DNA from: JAWKWA01 sp041397765
GTDB lineage: Bacteria > Pseudomonadota > Alphaproteobacteria > Rhizobiales > Hyphomicrobiaceae
Assembly (NCBI GenBank): GCA_041397765.1
Contig: JAWKWA010000023.1
Location: 1-64,000 of the forward strand
DNA: 64,000 nt
Reading direction: 5' to 3'
The notes below the pieces were generated by a model. It worked only from the letters and a program-made list of their open reading frames with translations, had not been told where the DNA came from and searched no databases. The position numbers were made by a program, and so were the translations under genes. This document shows positions 43,531-53,474 of this stretch, piece after piece; positions within the stretch are counted from its first letter, which is position 1; each line of letters starts with the position of its first letter.

Positions 43531-44576
43531 CGCGTCTCCTCCTTGGTCCACAGGCCGGGCAGCCGCTCGTCGAGCGCGCGCGCCAGCCGGTCGAGATGGT
43601 TCTCCCGAAGCGGCTCGATGGCCGCAAGGGCCGACAGGAAGCTCTGCGGCGATAGCTCGGCGATCGGCAGGAAACGGCACCAGCCCTCGCGCTGCATGAG
43701 ACGGCGGTACTCGGCCTCCTCGGGCTTGAAGGCGTGGTCGGCCGGCGAAACACCGATGACCGGCAGGCGCATGGTCACCGCCTCGGAAACCATGGTGCTC
43801 GAATCCTCGCTGGCGAGAATGACGTCGGAGCGGGCAAAGACGGAGGGGAGCGTGCCCGGCCCCGCCGTGCGGTAGTCGATGAGGTCGAGGACGACGCCCG
43901 GCCTGCCAGCGAGAGCGACAGCCATGTCGGCGACGTTCGCGGGCGTCCGCCGCGAGGTGGCGATGATCCAGCGGGTGCCGTGGAGGCGGCTCATCTCCCC
44001 GGCGAAGTCGAGGACGCGCTGCCATTCGTCGGGGCGGTAGTGGAAGAGACCGGAATCGCCGCCGACGAGGAGGCCGGCGACGCTGGGCGGGCGGCCATCG
44101 GCAAGAGGGGCACGGTCGCCTCGGCCAGTCAGTTCGTCGGGGTCCATGCGGTTGGGCTTCAGCGTGACGAGATGGCGGGGGAGCCCGCGATGACGCTCGT
44201 AGGAGCTGACGACGAGGCCGAATGCCTCGGGCGGCAGGCGGCGAAGCGTGCCGCAGAAGATGTTGCGGGCGCCGAGCAGGCGGGCGGCCGCCCAGTTGGC
44301 GATGATGGTGTCGCCACCCGCCGAGACGACGAGATCGGCATCGGGCAGATCGGCTCGCGAGAGGCCGGTCGACAGGCTGAGGCCGGTCCCGGCGCCGACG
44401 AGACCGAGCCGCATCAGCGCGGCGAGGAGGCGCGGCGGCACGCGGCGCGAGGCCTTCATCGCGACGGTCCGGGTCGTGACGGGGCCCAGCCGGCCGAGCG
44501 CTGCGACCACACCCTCGGCCAGATGATAATGCCCGGGCCGTCCGTCCGACAGGATGAGCGCTCTGAGGCCTGGCAT
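43527..44576 (-). CDS. ELM1-family (mitochondrial-fission ELM1-like / glycosyltransferase-like) protein
   Basis: 349 residues. The N-terminus ALILSDGRPGHYHLAEGVV and the middle NIFCGTLRRLPPEAFGLVVS, together with GLLVGGDSGLFHYRPDEWQR, are the ELM1 pattern. Bacterial homologues look like GT-B glycosyltransferases; function is not proven. The start at 44576 is chosen over 44594 because GGAG lies 5 nt upstream. It shares an operon with the CPBP protease. Confidence 0.85.
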   Translation of the reverse strand: MPGLRALILSDGRPGHYHLAEGVVAALGRLGPVTTRTVAMKASRRVPPRLLAALMRLGLVGAGTGLSLSTGLSRADLPDADLVVSAGGDTIIANWAAARLLGARNIFCGTLRRLPPEAFGLVVSSYERHRGLPRHLVTLKPNRMDPDELTGRGDRAPLADGRPPSVAGLLVGGDSGLFHYRPDEWQRVLDFAGEMSRLHGTRWIIATSRRTPANVADMAVALAGRPGVVLDLIDYRTAGPGTLPSVFARSDVILASEDSSTMVSEAVTMRLPVIGVSPADHAFKPEEAEYRRLMQREGWCRFLPIAELSPQSFLSALAAIEPLRENHLDRLARALDERLPGLWTKEETR

Positions 44577-44813
44577 CGGAACTCCGTTCTCCATTGGCCA
44601 GGACAGGGCGCCCCGGACCGCCGCCGCCTCGTCCTTACCACCCTTCGCCGGCCGCTGACGACCTCCCGGGCGCCGGCGAGCCGATCGGGCAGAGGCCTGC
44701 GCAAACCGCCGCCGATAACCGACGTTCCGTGAAACGCTTCTCACGCTTTTGCAGTGCGACTATGCTGGAAGTCTGTCGATCGCACTGCCACCCGGCTGAA
44801 CGGAGCGAATGGT

Positions 44814-45839
44814 ATGGGGTATCCCGGGACGACCCGGATGGTCATCGGCGCCTTGCTGATCCTGCTGATGGCGCTGTCGGTCCTCGTCATCGATCCGATC
44901 CTGTCCTCGACGGGCTCGGGTCTCGTCGAGAGCCTCCTGCTGATCGCCTTCTGGGGGCTGCTGCTGGTCGGCATCGCGCTGTTCTGCTGGGGGGTGTGGA
45001 GCCTCATCGTGGCGGTATTCGCCAGGAGCGACGAGGGGACCGGCGATCCGGCCGGCGTCGGCCGGCGCTCGGGTGCATCGAGCCGCCTCGATGAGGTGCG
45101 GCGGATGGGTGCCGACGCCGTCGCGGCAGCGCGGGCGAAGGCCTCCGACAGCGTGCGCTCGGCGCTCGGCCGGGACAGCGACGAGCGCGCGGCGGCGCGC
45201 AGCGACATCACATCGTTCCGCAAATCCGTCGCCGATCAGGGCGACGACGAGATCTCGATCAGACCCTCATCGGAGGCTGGCCGCATTCCGGCGGCGGCGG
45301 TGACACCGCGCGTGGCGGCTGGCGCCGCCCGTGGCGAGATCGTCGCCAACGGCCATGCCGGGGGCGGCGATCCCCTCGAGGTCGCGGGACGCGGGCTGAA
45401 ATCCGCGGGCGGCCAGACGGGTGGGGACGCCCGGCAGGCGCCAGGTCCGTCGCTGCCCTCCGACCTGCGCCTTGCGCTGCGCAGCATGGCATGGATGGCG
45501 GCCGCCGGCGGCCGGCTCGACGACCGGAAGGTGGCGATGATCGCGCGGTTGTTCCGCCGGGCGACGGGCCGCGACATCGATCCGGACGACATCCGCGACG
45601 TCACGGCGGGGATCACGGACATGAACCGCCGCTTCATCGAGGAGCTGGCGGCGAGCCGGGGCGGCATGAGCGATCAGGCGAAGTCGCTGGTCGTCAAGGC
45701 GAGCTACATGACGCTGGCAGCCGACGGGCAGGCCAGTTTCGAGGAGGAGCAGCGGATCGGCGACATCGCGCAAGCGCTCGACATGCCCTACGAGCTGGCG
45801 AGCAGCGCGATCCGGGCCGCCGATCGCGAGATGTCCTGA
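44814..45839 (+). CDS. Membrane protein with TerB-like C-terminal domain
   Basis: 341 residues. Two N-terminal membrane segments (MVIGALLILLMALSVLVID and LLLIAFWGLLLVGIALFCWG) precede a disordered linker. The C-terminus (about 225-341) is a TerB-like helical domain: LRSMAWMAAAGGRLDDRKVA, then KASYMTLAADGQASFEEEQR. This domain type occurs in tellurite-resistance and DjlA-like proteins. GGAG lies 8 nt upstream of the ATG. Function unknown. Confidence 0.8.
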   Translation: MGYPGTTRMVIGALLILLMALSVLVIDPILSSTGSGLVESLLLIAFWGLLLVGIALFCWGVWSLIVAVFARSDEGTGDPAGVGRRSGASSRLDEVRRMGADAVAAARAKASDSVRSALGRDSDERAAARSDITSFRKSVADQGDDEISIRPSSEAGRIPAAAVTPRVAAGAARGEIVANGHAGGGDPLEVAGRGLKSAGGQTGGDARQAPGPSLPSDLRLALRSMAWMAAAGGRLDDRKVAMIARLFRRATGRDIDPDDIRDVTAGITDMNRRFIEELAASRGGMSDQAKSLVVKASYMTLAADGQASFEEEQRIGDIAQALDMPYELASSAIRAADREMS

Positions 45840-45946
45840 GCGGGTCTCAGGCGAACGGGACCGGCCTGAGGGAACGGTGAGAGTGGCGCGCGGCGGCGGC
45901 CATCGCCGCGCTCGCCGGAATGCTCCAGAGCGGACGGAACCTCGCC

Positions 45947-46963
45947 ATGGCTCAGCTCATCCTGATCGGCCTCCTCGCCTTCCTGTTCGGCATCGCCACG
46001 CATCGCGGCACGATCTGCTCGGTGATCGCCGCCGCCCAGCTCTGCCGCACGGGCTATGCCTCGCGGCTGGTCGGCTTCCTCGTCGGGGCGGCCTGCGCCT
46101 TCGCCGTCACGGTGCCGATCGCCTGGCTCAATCCCGATACCGTCAAGCTCTATGCCGATTTCGGCATCGTGCCGGCGATCGTCGTGGGTGGCGCCTTCTA
46201 TGGTCTCGGCGCCCTCGTCAACGGCGCCTGCCTGTTCGGCACCTTCTCGCGGCTGACGGCGGGCGACACGACCTTCCTCTTCACCATTCCGGGCATCGGT
46301 CTTGGATCACTGGTCGCGCAGCATCTCGGCCTTGCGGGGCTGCGCGGACCGTCGGCGAGCCCGCTGATGAGCACGCCTGGCGCCCTCACCGCGACGCTCT
46401 ATGTCGCCGGGCTCGTCTTTGCGATCGCGAGCGCGGCGGCGGTGCTGGCAGCGCTGCGGCGGGCCGGGGTCGGCCCGATGCGATTGATGCGGGCCAAGCA
46501 TTGGCGGCCGGCGCTGTCGATGGTGCTGATCGGCGCAACCGGCGGGGCGCTGTTCCTGCTCAGCGACGCCTGGGCGCCGCCAGCGCTCATCAAGCGGATC
46601 GCGGCTCTCCTGGCGGGCGGCGCGCCGGCATTTCCACTCGAGAGCCTGCTCGGCCCCGCCGCGCTCTTTGCCGGGGGCGGGCTCGCCGCGCTCTTTTCCG
46701 GCCGGCTGAAGGTGAGGCCGCCGAAGGCGCTGGCGGCCGTTAGGGCACTCGCCGGCGGCACCATGATGGGAACCGCGGCCGGGGCGGTGCCGGGCGGCAA
46801 CGACACCATGCTGCTCGCCGCCGTGCCCTCGCTCGCGGTCAGTGGCACGCTCGCCTATCTGGCGATGTTCGCCGTGCTGGTGCCGGCCTTCTTCGCCTAT
46901 TACCGCCTCGGCGCGCGGTCGCAGGAGCCCGAGAGCGGTAGTGCGGCGGCGGGTCGGGGGTGA
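45947..46963 (+). CDS. YeeE/YedE-family sulfur-compound transporter-like protein
   Basis: 338 residues, about nine membrane segments. Both halves carry the family signature: GALVNGACLFGTFSRLTAGD and MMGTAAGAVPGGNDTMLLAA. YeeE/YedE (DUF395) proteins transport thiosulfate or other sulfur species. This gene is not part of a classic rhodanese-linked operon, so the substrate is open; it could relate to the soe genes 6 kb upstream. An ATG 27 nt upstream is an alternative start. Confidence 0.85.
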   Translation: MAQLILIGLLAFLFGIATHRGTICSVIAAAQLCRTGYASRLVGFLVGAACAFAVTVPIAWLNPDTVKLYADFGIVPAIVVGGAFYGLGALVNGACLFGTFSRLTAGDTTFLFTIPGIGLGSLVAQHLGLAGLRGPSASPLMSTPGALTATLYVAGLVFAIASAAAVLAALRRAGVGPMRLMRAKHWRPALSMVLIGATGGALFLLSDAWAPPALIKRIAALLAGGAPAFPLESLLGPAALFAGGGLAALFSGRLKVRPPKALAAVRALAGGTMMGTAAGAVPGGNDTMLLAAVPSLAVSGTLAYLAMFAVLVPAFFAYYRLGARSQEPESGSAAAGRG

Positions 46964-47056
46964 TCCGTCTTGCGATCGTTGGAAGTGGCGGGATCGGGCA
47001 AGTCGAAGGCGGCGTGCGGTCCAGCATCGGCAGACCGGCGCTTGCGCGGTGGAAGA

Positions 47057-47132
47057 TGGTGGGCCCGGCAGGACTCGAACCTGCAACCAGACGGTTATGA
47101 GCCGTCGGCTCTGACCATTGAGCTACAGGCCC
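47057..47132 (-). tRNA. tRNA-Ile (CAU, lysidine-modified) candidate
   Basis: 76 nt including an encoded CCA. Acceptor stem GGGCCTG/CGGGCCC, D arm GCTC-AATGGTCA-GAGC, anticodon stem GACGG/CCGTC with loop CTCATAA (anticodon CAT), T arm GCAGG-TTCGAGT-CCTGC. The GGGCCTG acceptor stem and the T arm agree with bacterial tRNA-Ile2, whose CAU is modified by TilS, rather than elongator Met. Identity as Ile is inferred from this pattern. Confidence 0.8.
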
Positions 47133-47423
47133 CTCCCATCATCGCCGGCCCGAATCGGCCGGGTCGGCCGCTCCGGGACGAGCCCGAAGCGCAACGGCCG
47201 CCGAAGAGTTAGTCCGCCTGCCCGTCGCTGTGAAGTGGTATTCGCCGCCAGCCCCCCGCAGCGATGCCGAGGGCGCTCGCGACATCTTCCCGGTCGTCGG
47301 CCTCGGTGACGATCGCCGAAGATCGTCTCATGATGGTGCCAGAATCGCATGTTCGGATGACAGGGAACGGGAAGCCGGGCCATCCGGCGCGCCTCGACAC
47401 ACAGCCGCGAAGGGTCAGCCGCC

Positions 47424-48179
47424 ATGACAGGGACGACATCGCCGAACGGCCGGTTCGCGAGGCTCGCAGCGCTCGCATTCCTCGGTCTCATCGCAGCCGG
47501 TCCGGCGAGCACACTGCCGGTCAGAGCAGAAACCCCAGCGGGAGCCGCCATGGAGCGCACCATCACCCTTTCGGCCAGTGGCACGGCCTCGGCCGTTCCC
47601 GATATGGCGACGGTCAACCTCGGTGTCGTCAGCGAGGCGAGCGAGGCGGCCGCCGCGCTTTCGGCCAATACCGCAGCGATGTCGAAGATCATCGAGGCGC
47701 TGAAGGCGGCAGGCGTCGCCGCGCGCGATCTGCAGACCGCCAATGTCTCGGTCAATCCGCGCTACGACTATCCGGGCGACGGGCGGGCGCCGCACCTCGT
47801 CGGCTATCAGGTCTCGAACGGTCTCACGGTCCGGATCCGCAATCTCGCCGATACGGGCCGCATCCTCGATCTGGTGGTCGGGCTCGGCTCCAATCAGGTG
47901 AACGGCATCAGCTTCGGCTTCTCCAAGCCCGAGGAGGTCGCCGACGAGGCGCGGCGCAACGCCTTCGCCAATGCGCGCGCACGGGCCGAGCTCTATGCCG
48001 CGGCGGCGGGCGTCAAGCTCGGTCAGGTGGTCTCGATCGCGGAGGGAAGCCGGGGACAGGGCCCGAGGCCCTTGCTGCGGGGGCGGGCGATGGCCGCGGA
48101 TGCCGCCGCTCCCGTGCCGATCGAGGCGGGCGAGAGCGAGCTCTCGGTCGAGGTCACCGTCGTCTGGGCGATCGAGTAG
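47424..48179 (+). CDS. SIMPL domain-containing (DUF541) periplasmic protein
   Basis: 251 residues. A signal peptide is followed by a SIMPL fold: ITLSASGTASAVPDMATVNL, then GYQVSNGLTVRIRNLADTGR and KPEEVADEARRNAFANARAR. BP26/OMP28 and YggE belong to this family; members may reduce oxidative stress or form channels. Role here unknown. tRNA-Ile lies 290 bp upstream on the other strand. Confidence 0.9.
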   Translation: MTGTTSPNGRFARLAALAFLGLIAAGPASTLPVRAETPAGAAMERTITLSASGTASAVPDMATVNLGVVSEASEAAAALSANTAAMSKIIEALKAAGVAARDLQTANVSVNPRYDYPGDGRAPHLVGYQVSNGLTVRIRNLADTGRILDLVVGLGSNQVNGISFGFSKPEEVADEARRNAFANARARAELYAAAAGVKLGQVVSIAEGSRGQGPRPLLRGRAMAADAAAPVPIEAGESELSVEVTVVWAIE

Positions 48180-48535
48180 CGGCGTCGATCTGGGGGCGTC
48201 CTACACGCCACGCGACGGGGCGGGCGGATCGCGGCCGGGCAAGGCGATCGCCCCGGCCGTCCCTCGCGCCTGTGGCGGTGCGCCCGCACATCCGACCACC
48301 CGGATCCGGGCGATGTCCTGCGCCCGCGTTCTCGCCGCACGGATCATCCGCTCGAATACTATGATCGCTCGAGCGCAACGGCGTCGTCTTCATTCTGGGA
48401 TTGGTGCTGTTCTGAAGATTTGTAGAAAAATCAATTCCGATCGATCGAATTTTATGAGTGCCCTTAAGGCGAGCTTCACCGCCTCGGCTTAGGCTGCCCC
48501 ATTCGAGGGATGGGGTGCGTTCGGTCGAGGTACTC
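48180..48535. other. Intergenic region between SIMPL and TadG genes
   Basis: 356 bp. An 8-bp stem CGGCCGGG/CCCGGCCG (48232-48259) may end the SIMPL transcript. An AT-rich block at about 48411-48455 is the likely promoter of the tadG-like gene. Confidence 0.45.
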
Positions 48536-50356
48536 ATGCTGAAAGTTCTGGCAAGGCTGCGGGGGTGCGGGCTCTCCCTCGACCTGCTCACGGCGTTCCG
48601 CAAGCGCTCCGAGGGCAACATCGCGACGATCTTCGCGATCGTGCTCGTGCCATTGGCGGGCATCGCCGGCTTCGCCCTCGATTTCGGTCGCGCCCAGCTC
48701 GTCACCTCCAAGCTCCAGCAGTCGGTCGATGCCGCGGTCATCTCGGCGGGGGCGCGGATGGCGCTCAGCGAGGAGGACCTGACGAGCGAGGCCCGCCGGT
48801 TCTTCCGGGCGAGCGGGGGCGAGGATGTGGCGGCGGAGAACATCCAGCTCGCCCTCGTCAAGGGCTCGGACAATCTGAGCCTGACGGTGACGGCGGACGT
48901 GCCGACGACGCTGCTCAACGTCATCGGCTATTCGGAGCTGAGGGTCTCGGTCGACGCGGTCGCGAAGTTCGCTTCGGAGGATCTCGAGGTCGCCATCGTG
49001 CTCGACAATACCGGCTCGATGGCTCCCTTCATCGGCGACCTCAAGACCGGCGCGACCGACCTCGTCAATCGCCTGTTCGATACCGCGGCCAATGTCGGGC
49101 GCGACGTCAAGGTGGCGCTGGTGCCCTATGTCGGGGCCGTCAATATCGGCAACGAGGCCGGCCATATCGGCTGGATGGATGTCACGGCCGACGCCCAGTA
49201 TCACGGCATGGCGTTCGAAGGGTCCTGGACGCTGTTCGAGGGGGGCTGCACCTACACGCCCGACGGCGGCGGCGGCGATTCCGGCCCCGGATCGGGCGGC
49301 GACGGTGGCGACCGCAGCGAGATCACGCCGCTTTCGCCCTTCCCGACGCTGGCGCGCGTGCTCCAGGAGGTGATCGGCATCGGCTCGGCCCATGCCCAGA
49401 CCGCGCCCGTCCCCTCGACGCCGAGCGGTTACGCCCATACCGGCGTCACAGCCGGCGAGGAGTGCTGGGGGATGGAACCGACGCATGTGAACCATTTCGA
49501 TCTGTTCAATCAGCTCAACGTCGCCTGGAAGGGCTGCGTCGAGGCCCGTCCCGAACCCTTCGACGTCGACGATACGCCGCCGGACAGCGGCAATCCCGAT
49601 ACGCTGTTCGTGCCCTACTTCTGGCCCGACGAGCCCGACACCACCGATTTCGGCACCTACCCCAACAACTATCTCGCCGACGGCGAAGCCTCCCTGCCGG
49701 CGCCGTGGATCTATTCCTGGGAGGGCGGCCGGGCCCGCGCGACGTTCAAGTACTATCTCGGCAACACCGCCACGATCGACGATGTGCCGCCGCTCACGCT
49801 CGGCCCCAACCAGGCCTGCCCCGACCCCGTCGTGCCCCTGACCGACAGCCGCAGCGCCCTGCTCTCGGCGATCTCGGGCATGAGCGAATGGGAAGGCTCG
49901 GGCACGGTCGCCTCCGAGGGACTGGCCTGGGGATGGCGCGTGCTCTCGCCGACCGAGCCCTTCACCGAGGGCGCGGCCTATGGCGAGGCCAACAAAGTGA
50001 TCGTGCTGATGACCGACGGCAAGAACTGGGCCGCCGAGCAGAACCCCGACGTCAACTTCACCGACTACACCGCCTATGGCTATTTGCAGTACAATTGGCG
50101 TATCTTCCCGCAGACCTACAGCAACTACAAGGACTATCTCGACAGCCGTCTGCTGCAGGCCTGCACCAACGCCAAGGCCGCCGGGGTGACGATCTATACG
50201 ATCACCTTCGGCGTGCTCGATGCTGAGACCCAGCAGCTCTACGAGAATTGCGCCTCCAAGCCGCCCTACCACTACGACGCCGATACGACGGCGGAGCTGG
50301 TCTCGGCGTTCAATCAGATCGCCGGCGAATTGACGGCCTTGCGGATCGCGCAATAG
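48536..50356 (+). CDS. TadE/TadG-like protein with VWA domain
   Basis: 606 residues. After a short N-terminus, GNIATIFAIVLVPLAGIAGF and ALDFGRAQLVTSKLQQSVDA form the TadE/G membrane segment and prepilin-like helix. A von Willebrand A domain follows with the MIDAS motif LDNTGSM (near residue 160) and a second part containing VIVLMTDGKNWAAEQN. An insert with Gly/Asp runs (about 245-265) and Cys pairs sits in between. TadG proteins belong to the Flp pilus (Tad) machinery; no other tad gene is in the window. Confidence 0.88.
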   Translation: MLKVLARLRGCGLSLDLLTAFRKRSEGNIATIFAIVLVPLAGIAGFALDFGRAQLVTSKLQQSVDAAVISAGARMALSEEDLTSEARRFFRASGGEDVAAENIQLALVKGSDNLSLTVTADVPTTLLNVIGYSELRVSVDAVAKFASEDLEVAIVLDNTGSMAPFIGDLKTGATDLVNRLFDTAANVGRDVKVALVPYVGAVNIGNEAGHIGWMDVTADAQYHGMAFEGSWTLFEGGCTYTPDGGGGDSGPGSGGDGGDRSEITPLSPFPTLARVLQEVIGIGSAHAQTAPVPSTPSGYAHTGVTAGEECWGMEPTHVNHFDLFNQLNVAWKGCVEARPEPFDVDDTPPDSGNPDTLFVPYFWPDEPDTTDFGTYPNNYLADGEASLPAPWIYSWEGGRARATFKYYLGNTATIDDVPPLTLGPNQACPDPVVPLTDSRSALLSAISGMSEWEGSGTVASEGLAWGWRVLSPTEPFTEGAAYGEANKVIVLMTDGKNWAAEQNPDVNFTDYTAYGYLQYNWRIFPQTYSNYKDYLDSRLLQACTNAKAAGVTIYTITFGVLDAETQQLYENCASKPPYHYDADTTAELVSAFNQIAGELTALRIAQ

Positions 50357-50547
50357 CGGGGCCTGCATTCCCCTCCATGACCTGACCCGGGGGCCGGCCG
50401 CAAGGACTGGCCCCTTCGGCGTTCACGGGGCAGGCCTCGTCGCGGCAGCGAGCCCTTGCCAGCGCCCTGCCCGATGTCGCACATTCCGGGCTCCTCGAAC
50501 GCGACGGCGCATCCGCCGCATCTCCTTCCAACATGCGAGGTTGCCCG

Positions 50548-51498
50548 ATGACAGCCGCCCGCCCTGCCGGCAAGGCAGAACCGGTCATCATCTCCTGTGC
50601 CATCACCGGCTCGATCCATACGCCGAGCATGAGCGAGCATCTGCCGGTGACGCCCGATGAGATCGCCGCCTCGGCGATCGGCGCGGCCAGGGCCGGTGCC
50701 GCCATACTCCATCTGCATGCCCGCAATCCCGAGGACGGGCGGCCGACGCCGAGCCCGGCGGTGTTCCGCGACATCATCTCGGCGATCCGACGGGAGAGCG
50801 ATGCGATCATCAACATCACGACCGGCGGCGGCCAGACGATGAGCCTCGAGGAGCGCACCGAGGGGCGCGATCGCTCGAGCCCGAGATCTGCTCGCTCAAC
50901 ATGGGCACGATGAACTTCGCCCTGTTCCCCATGGCGGAGAAGAAGCGCAACTGGCGTCACGACTGGGAGCTTGCGCATCTCGTCAACAGCCGCAATTCGT
51001 CTTCAAGAACACCTTCGCCGACATCGAATGGATCCTCGCGGAGATGGGCGACAAGCGCGGCGCGCGGTTCGAGTTCGAATGCTACGATCTCGGCCACATC
51101 TACACGCTGAAGCACTTCCTCGACCGCGGTCTCGTCAAGACGCCGCTGTTCGTGCAGTTCGTGATGGGCATTCTCGGCGGGATCGGCGCCGAGCCCGAAT
51201 GCTTCTACATGATGAAGTCGACCGCCGACCGGCTGCTCGGCGACGCCTATACCTTCTCGGTGGCGGCGGCGGGCCGGGCGCAGATGCCGCTCGTGACGAT
51301 GTCGGCCCTCAATGGCGGCCATGTCCGGGTCGGGCTCGAGGACAATCTCTACTTGAAGAAGGACGACTGGCGGCGAGCAATGCCGAGCAGGTGACGCTCG
51401 CGCGCGAGATGCTCGACACCTATTCGCTCGCCGTGGCGACGCCCGATGAGGCGCGCGCGCGCCTCGGCCTCAAGGGTGCCGACAAGGTGAAGTTCTGA
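50548..51498 (+). pseudogene. BKACE-family (DUF849, 3-keto-5-aminohexanoate cleavage-type) enzyme, frameshifted
   Basis: The interval is 951 nt; adding the three missing bases gives 954 nt, 318 codons including the stop. Segments of one protein appear in successive frames: PVIISCAITGSIHTPSMSEH with Zn ligands in LHLHARNPED, then EPEICSLNMGTMNFALFPM, then FVFKNTFADIEWILAEMG, and NAEQVTLAREMLDTYSLA. Frame breaks occur at GGGG 50862, TT 50997 and GG 51361. BKACE enzymes condense beta-keto acids with acetyl-CoA. Either a pseudogene or an error-containing consensus; every break is fixed by adding one base to a homopolymer. Confidence 0.8.
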
Positions 51499-51538
51499 TG
51501 GCGCGGGCAGGCTCCGGTGGCATGCGGCGGTGGCGGGC

Positions 51539-52177
51539 ATGAGGCAGCCGTCGATCGAGGTCCGCGCCGGCCTGCCGAGCGATTGCGCCGAGATCGCGGA
51601 GATGGTTCAGGAGCTGGCGCGCGACACGACCGAGGGCGTCGTGCCGAGGGCGACGGCCGAAGGGCTGGCCGCAAGCGCATTCGGGGCGGGGGCGCATATC
51701 TCCCTCTTCGTCGCCGAGGACGAGGCGGGCCTCATCGGCTACTGCCTGACGACGCCGCTCTACTCGACCTGGCGCGGTGCGCGCGGCATCCGGGTGGTCG
51801 ATCTCTATCTGCGGGCGCGCGCGCGGCGGCTGCGGCTCGGCGAGCGGCTGCTGGCGGCGGCGACCGCAGCCGGCTGGCGCGAGGGCGCGCGCTTCGTGCG
51901 TCTCGAGGTGGAGCGGACCAATGTCGAGGCCGAGCGCTTCTATCGCCGCCTCGGTTTCCATCTGAAAGAGAACGAGCACAGCTATTCGCTCGATCGCGAC
52001 CCGATGCAGGTGCTGGCGGGCGCGAATGACGGATCTCATGCCACCCGGGAAAACTCACGACCGAGAAGAGAGACCTACGCGCCAATCGCATCGAGGCGCA
52101 TGACGCGGACGTGCTCGCGGCGGCGCGCGCGGTGCTCGATGGCTGCGCCGATGCGCGCGAGATGGGCGAGGCGGTGA
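51539..52177 (+). CDS. GNAT family N-acetyltransferase
   Basis: GNAT core IEVRAGLPSDCAEIAEMVQE, then AEDEAGLIGYCLTTPLYSTW and the acetyl-CoA loop ARRLRLGERLLAAA, followed by VERTNVEAERFYRRLGFHLK. The plausible protein ends near DRDPMQVLAGAN (about 52025), but the frame runs on for 50 codons into the next gene. An indel close to the true end is likely. An upstream GTG (51530) is an alternative start. It lies between the BKACE and SHMT-like genes. Confidence 0.75.
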   Translation: MRQPSIEVRAGLPSDCAEIAEMVQELARDTTEGVVPRATAEGLAASAFGAGAHISLFVAEDEAGLIGYCLTTPLYSTWRGARGIRVVDLYLRARARRLRLGERLLAAATAAGWREGARFVRLEVERTNVEAERFYRRLGFHLKENEHSYSLDRDPMQVLAGANDGSHATRENSRPRRETYAPIASRRMTRTCSRRRARCSMAAPMRARWARR

Positions 52178-53422
52178 AGGCGGCGGTCACGCGCAACGCA
52201 GATTGGCGTGGCGAGCAGTGCATCAACCTGCTCGCGCCCGAGGCGCCGACCAGCCCGTCGGTGCGCGCGCTCTTGTCGTCCGAGATCGGCACGCGCGGCC
52301 GAGGGCGCGATCAGCCCGGTCAATCGATGGTTCGCGGGCACACGCCACATCGACGAGGTGGAGGCGCTCTGCGTCGAGCTGATGAAGCGCTATTGGCGCT
52401 GCAACTATGCCGATCACCTGATGTGCGCCTCGATGATCGGCAACGCCGTGGTCTACACGGCGCTGTCGAAGCCGGGCGACATCGTGATGACGGCGCCGCA
52501 GCCGACGGGCGGTCACTCCTCCAACCGCATGGACGGGCCGGCCGGGGCCATGGGCCGCCGGATCGTCGATATTCCGATGAATCCGGAAGAGCTCGTCGTC
52601 GATGTCGAGCGGTTCAAGACCGTGGCAGAGGCCGCGCGCCCGCCGCTCGTCGCGCTCGGCCTGTCGATGACGCTGTTCCCGCAGCCGCTCGCCGCCATGA
52701 AGGAGGCGATCGCGCCGTGGGGCGGCCGGCTCTATTTCGATGCGGCCCATCAGCTCGGCCTGATCGGCGGGGGTGAGTTCCAGGATCCCTTGCGCGAGGG
52801 CGCCGACATCATGACGGGGTCGGCCGGCAAGACTTTCGCGGGACCGCAGTCCGGCATCATCGTGTGGGACGATCCCGAGATCACCATGCCGGTGACGACG
52901 GCGGTGTTCCCGGTCTGGGCGGCGACCCACCAAGTGAACCGCGTCGCGGCCCTCGCCCTCGCGACCGCCGAGGCGATCGCGTTCGGCCGCGAGTTCATGA
53001 GCCAGATCGTCCGCAATGCCCGGGCGCTCGCCCAGGCGCTCGACGAGCGCGGCGTGCCGATGCTGTGCACGCACAAGGGCTATACGACGACGCAGCAGGC
53101 AATCGCCGACGTGCGCAAGTATGGCCGTGGCCTGCAGAACGCGCAGAAGCTCGAGCGCGCCAACATCATCGTCAACAAGAACCTCATCCCGACCGACAGG
53201 CCCGAGGACTGGGACTATCCGGGCGGCCTGCGCATGGGCACGATCGAGGTGACGCGCTATGGCATGAAGGAAGCCGAGATGGCGGCGATCGCGGACATGA
53301 TCGCGCGCGTCGTCGTCCGCGGCGAGGCGCCCGAGACGGTCAAGGCCGACGCACTGGCCCTCAGGCGGTCGTTCCCGACGCTCTACTACTGCTTCGAGAC
53401 GGGACTGCCGCCGGCTGCCTGA
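52026..53422 (+). pseudogene. Serine hydroxymethyltransferase-like PLP enzyme, frameshifted
   Basis: A protein beginning MTDLMPPGK continues as LTTEKRDLRANRIEAHDADV in the next frame after a GGGAAAACT site (about 52050). It changes frame again after SSEIGTR at an ACGCGCGG stretch (about 52293; one CG repeat appears lost), then reads AAEGAISPVNRWFAGTRHID to the stop. The fold has an SHMT-type Lys in GSAGKTFAGPQSGI and a CNYADHLMCAS region. Reaction unknown; folate or threonine-aldolase chemistry is possible. 1397 nt is not a multiple of three. Confidence 0.75.
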
Positions 53423-53474
53423 GGCCTTGGGCATCGGCGGATCGGAAGGGGCGAGACGAGCGAGGGTACGCGTC

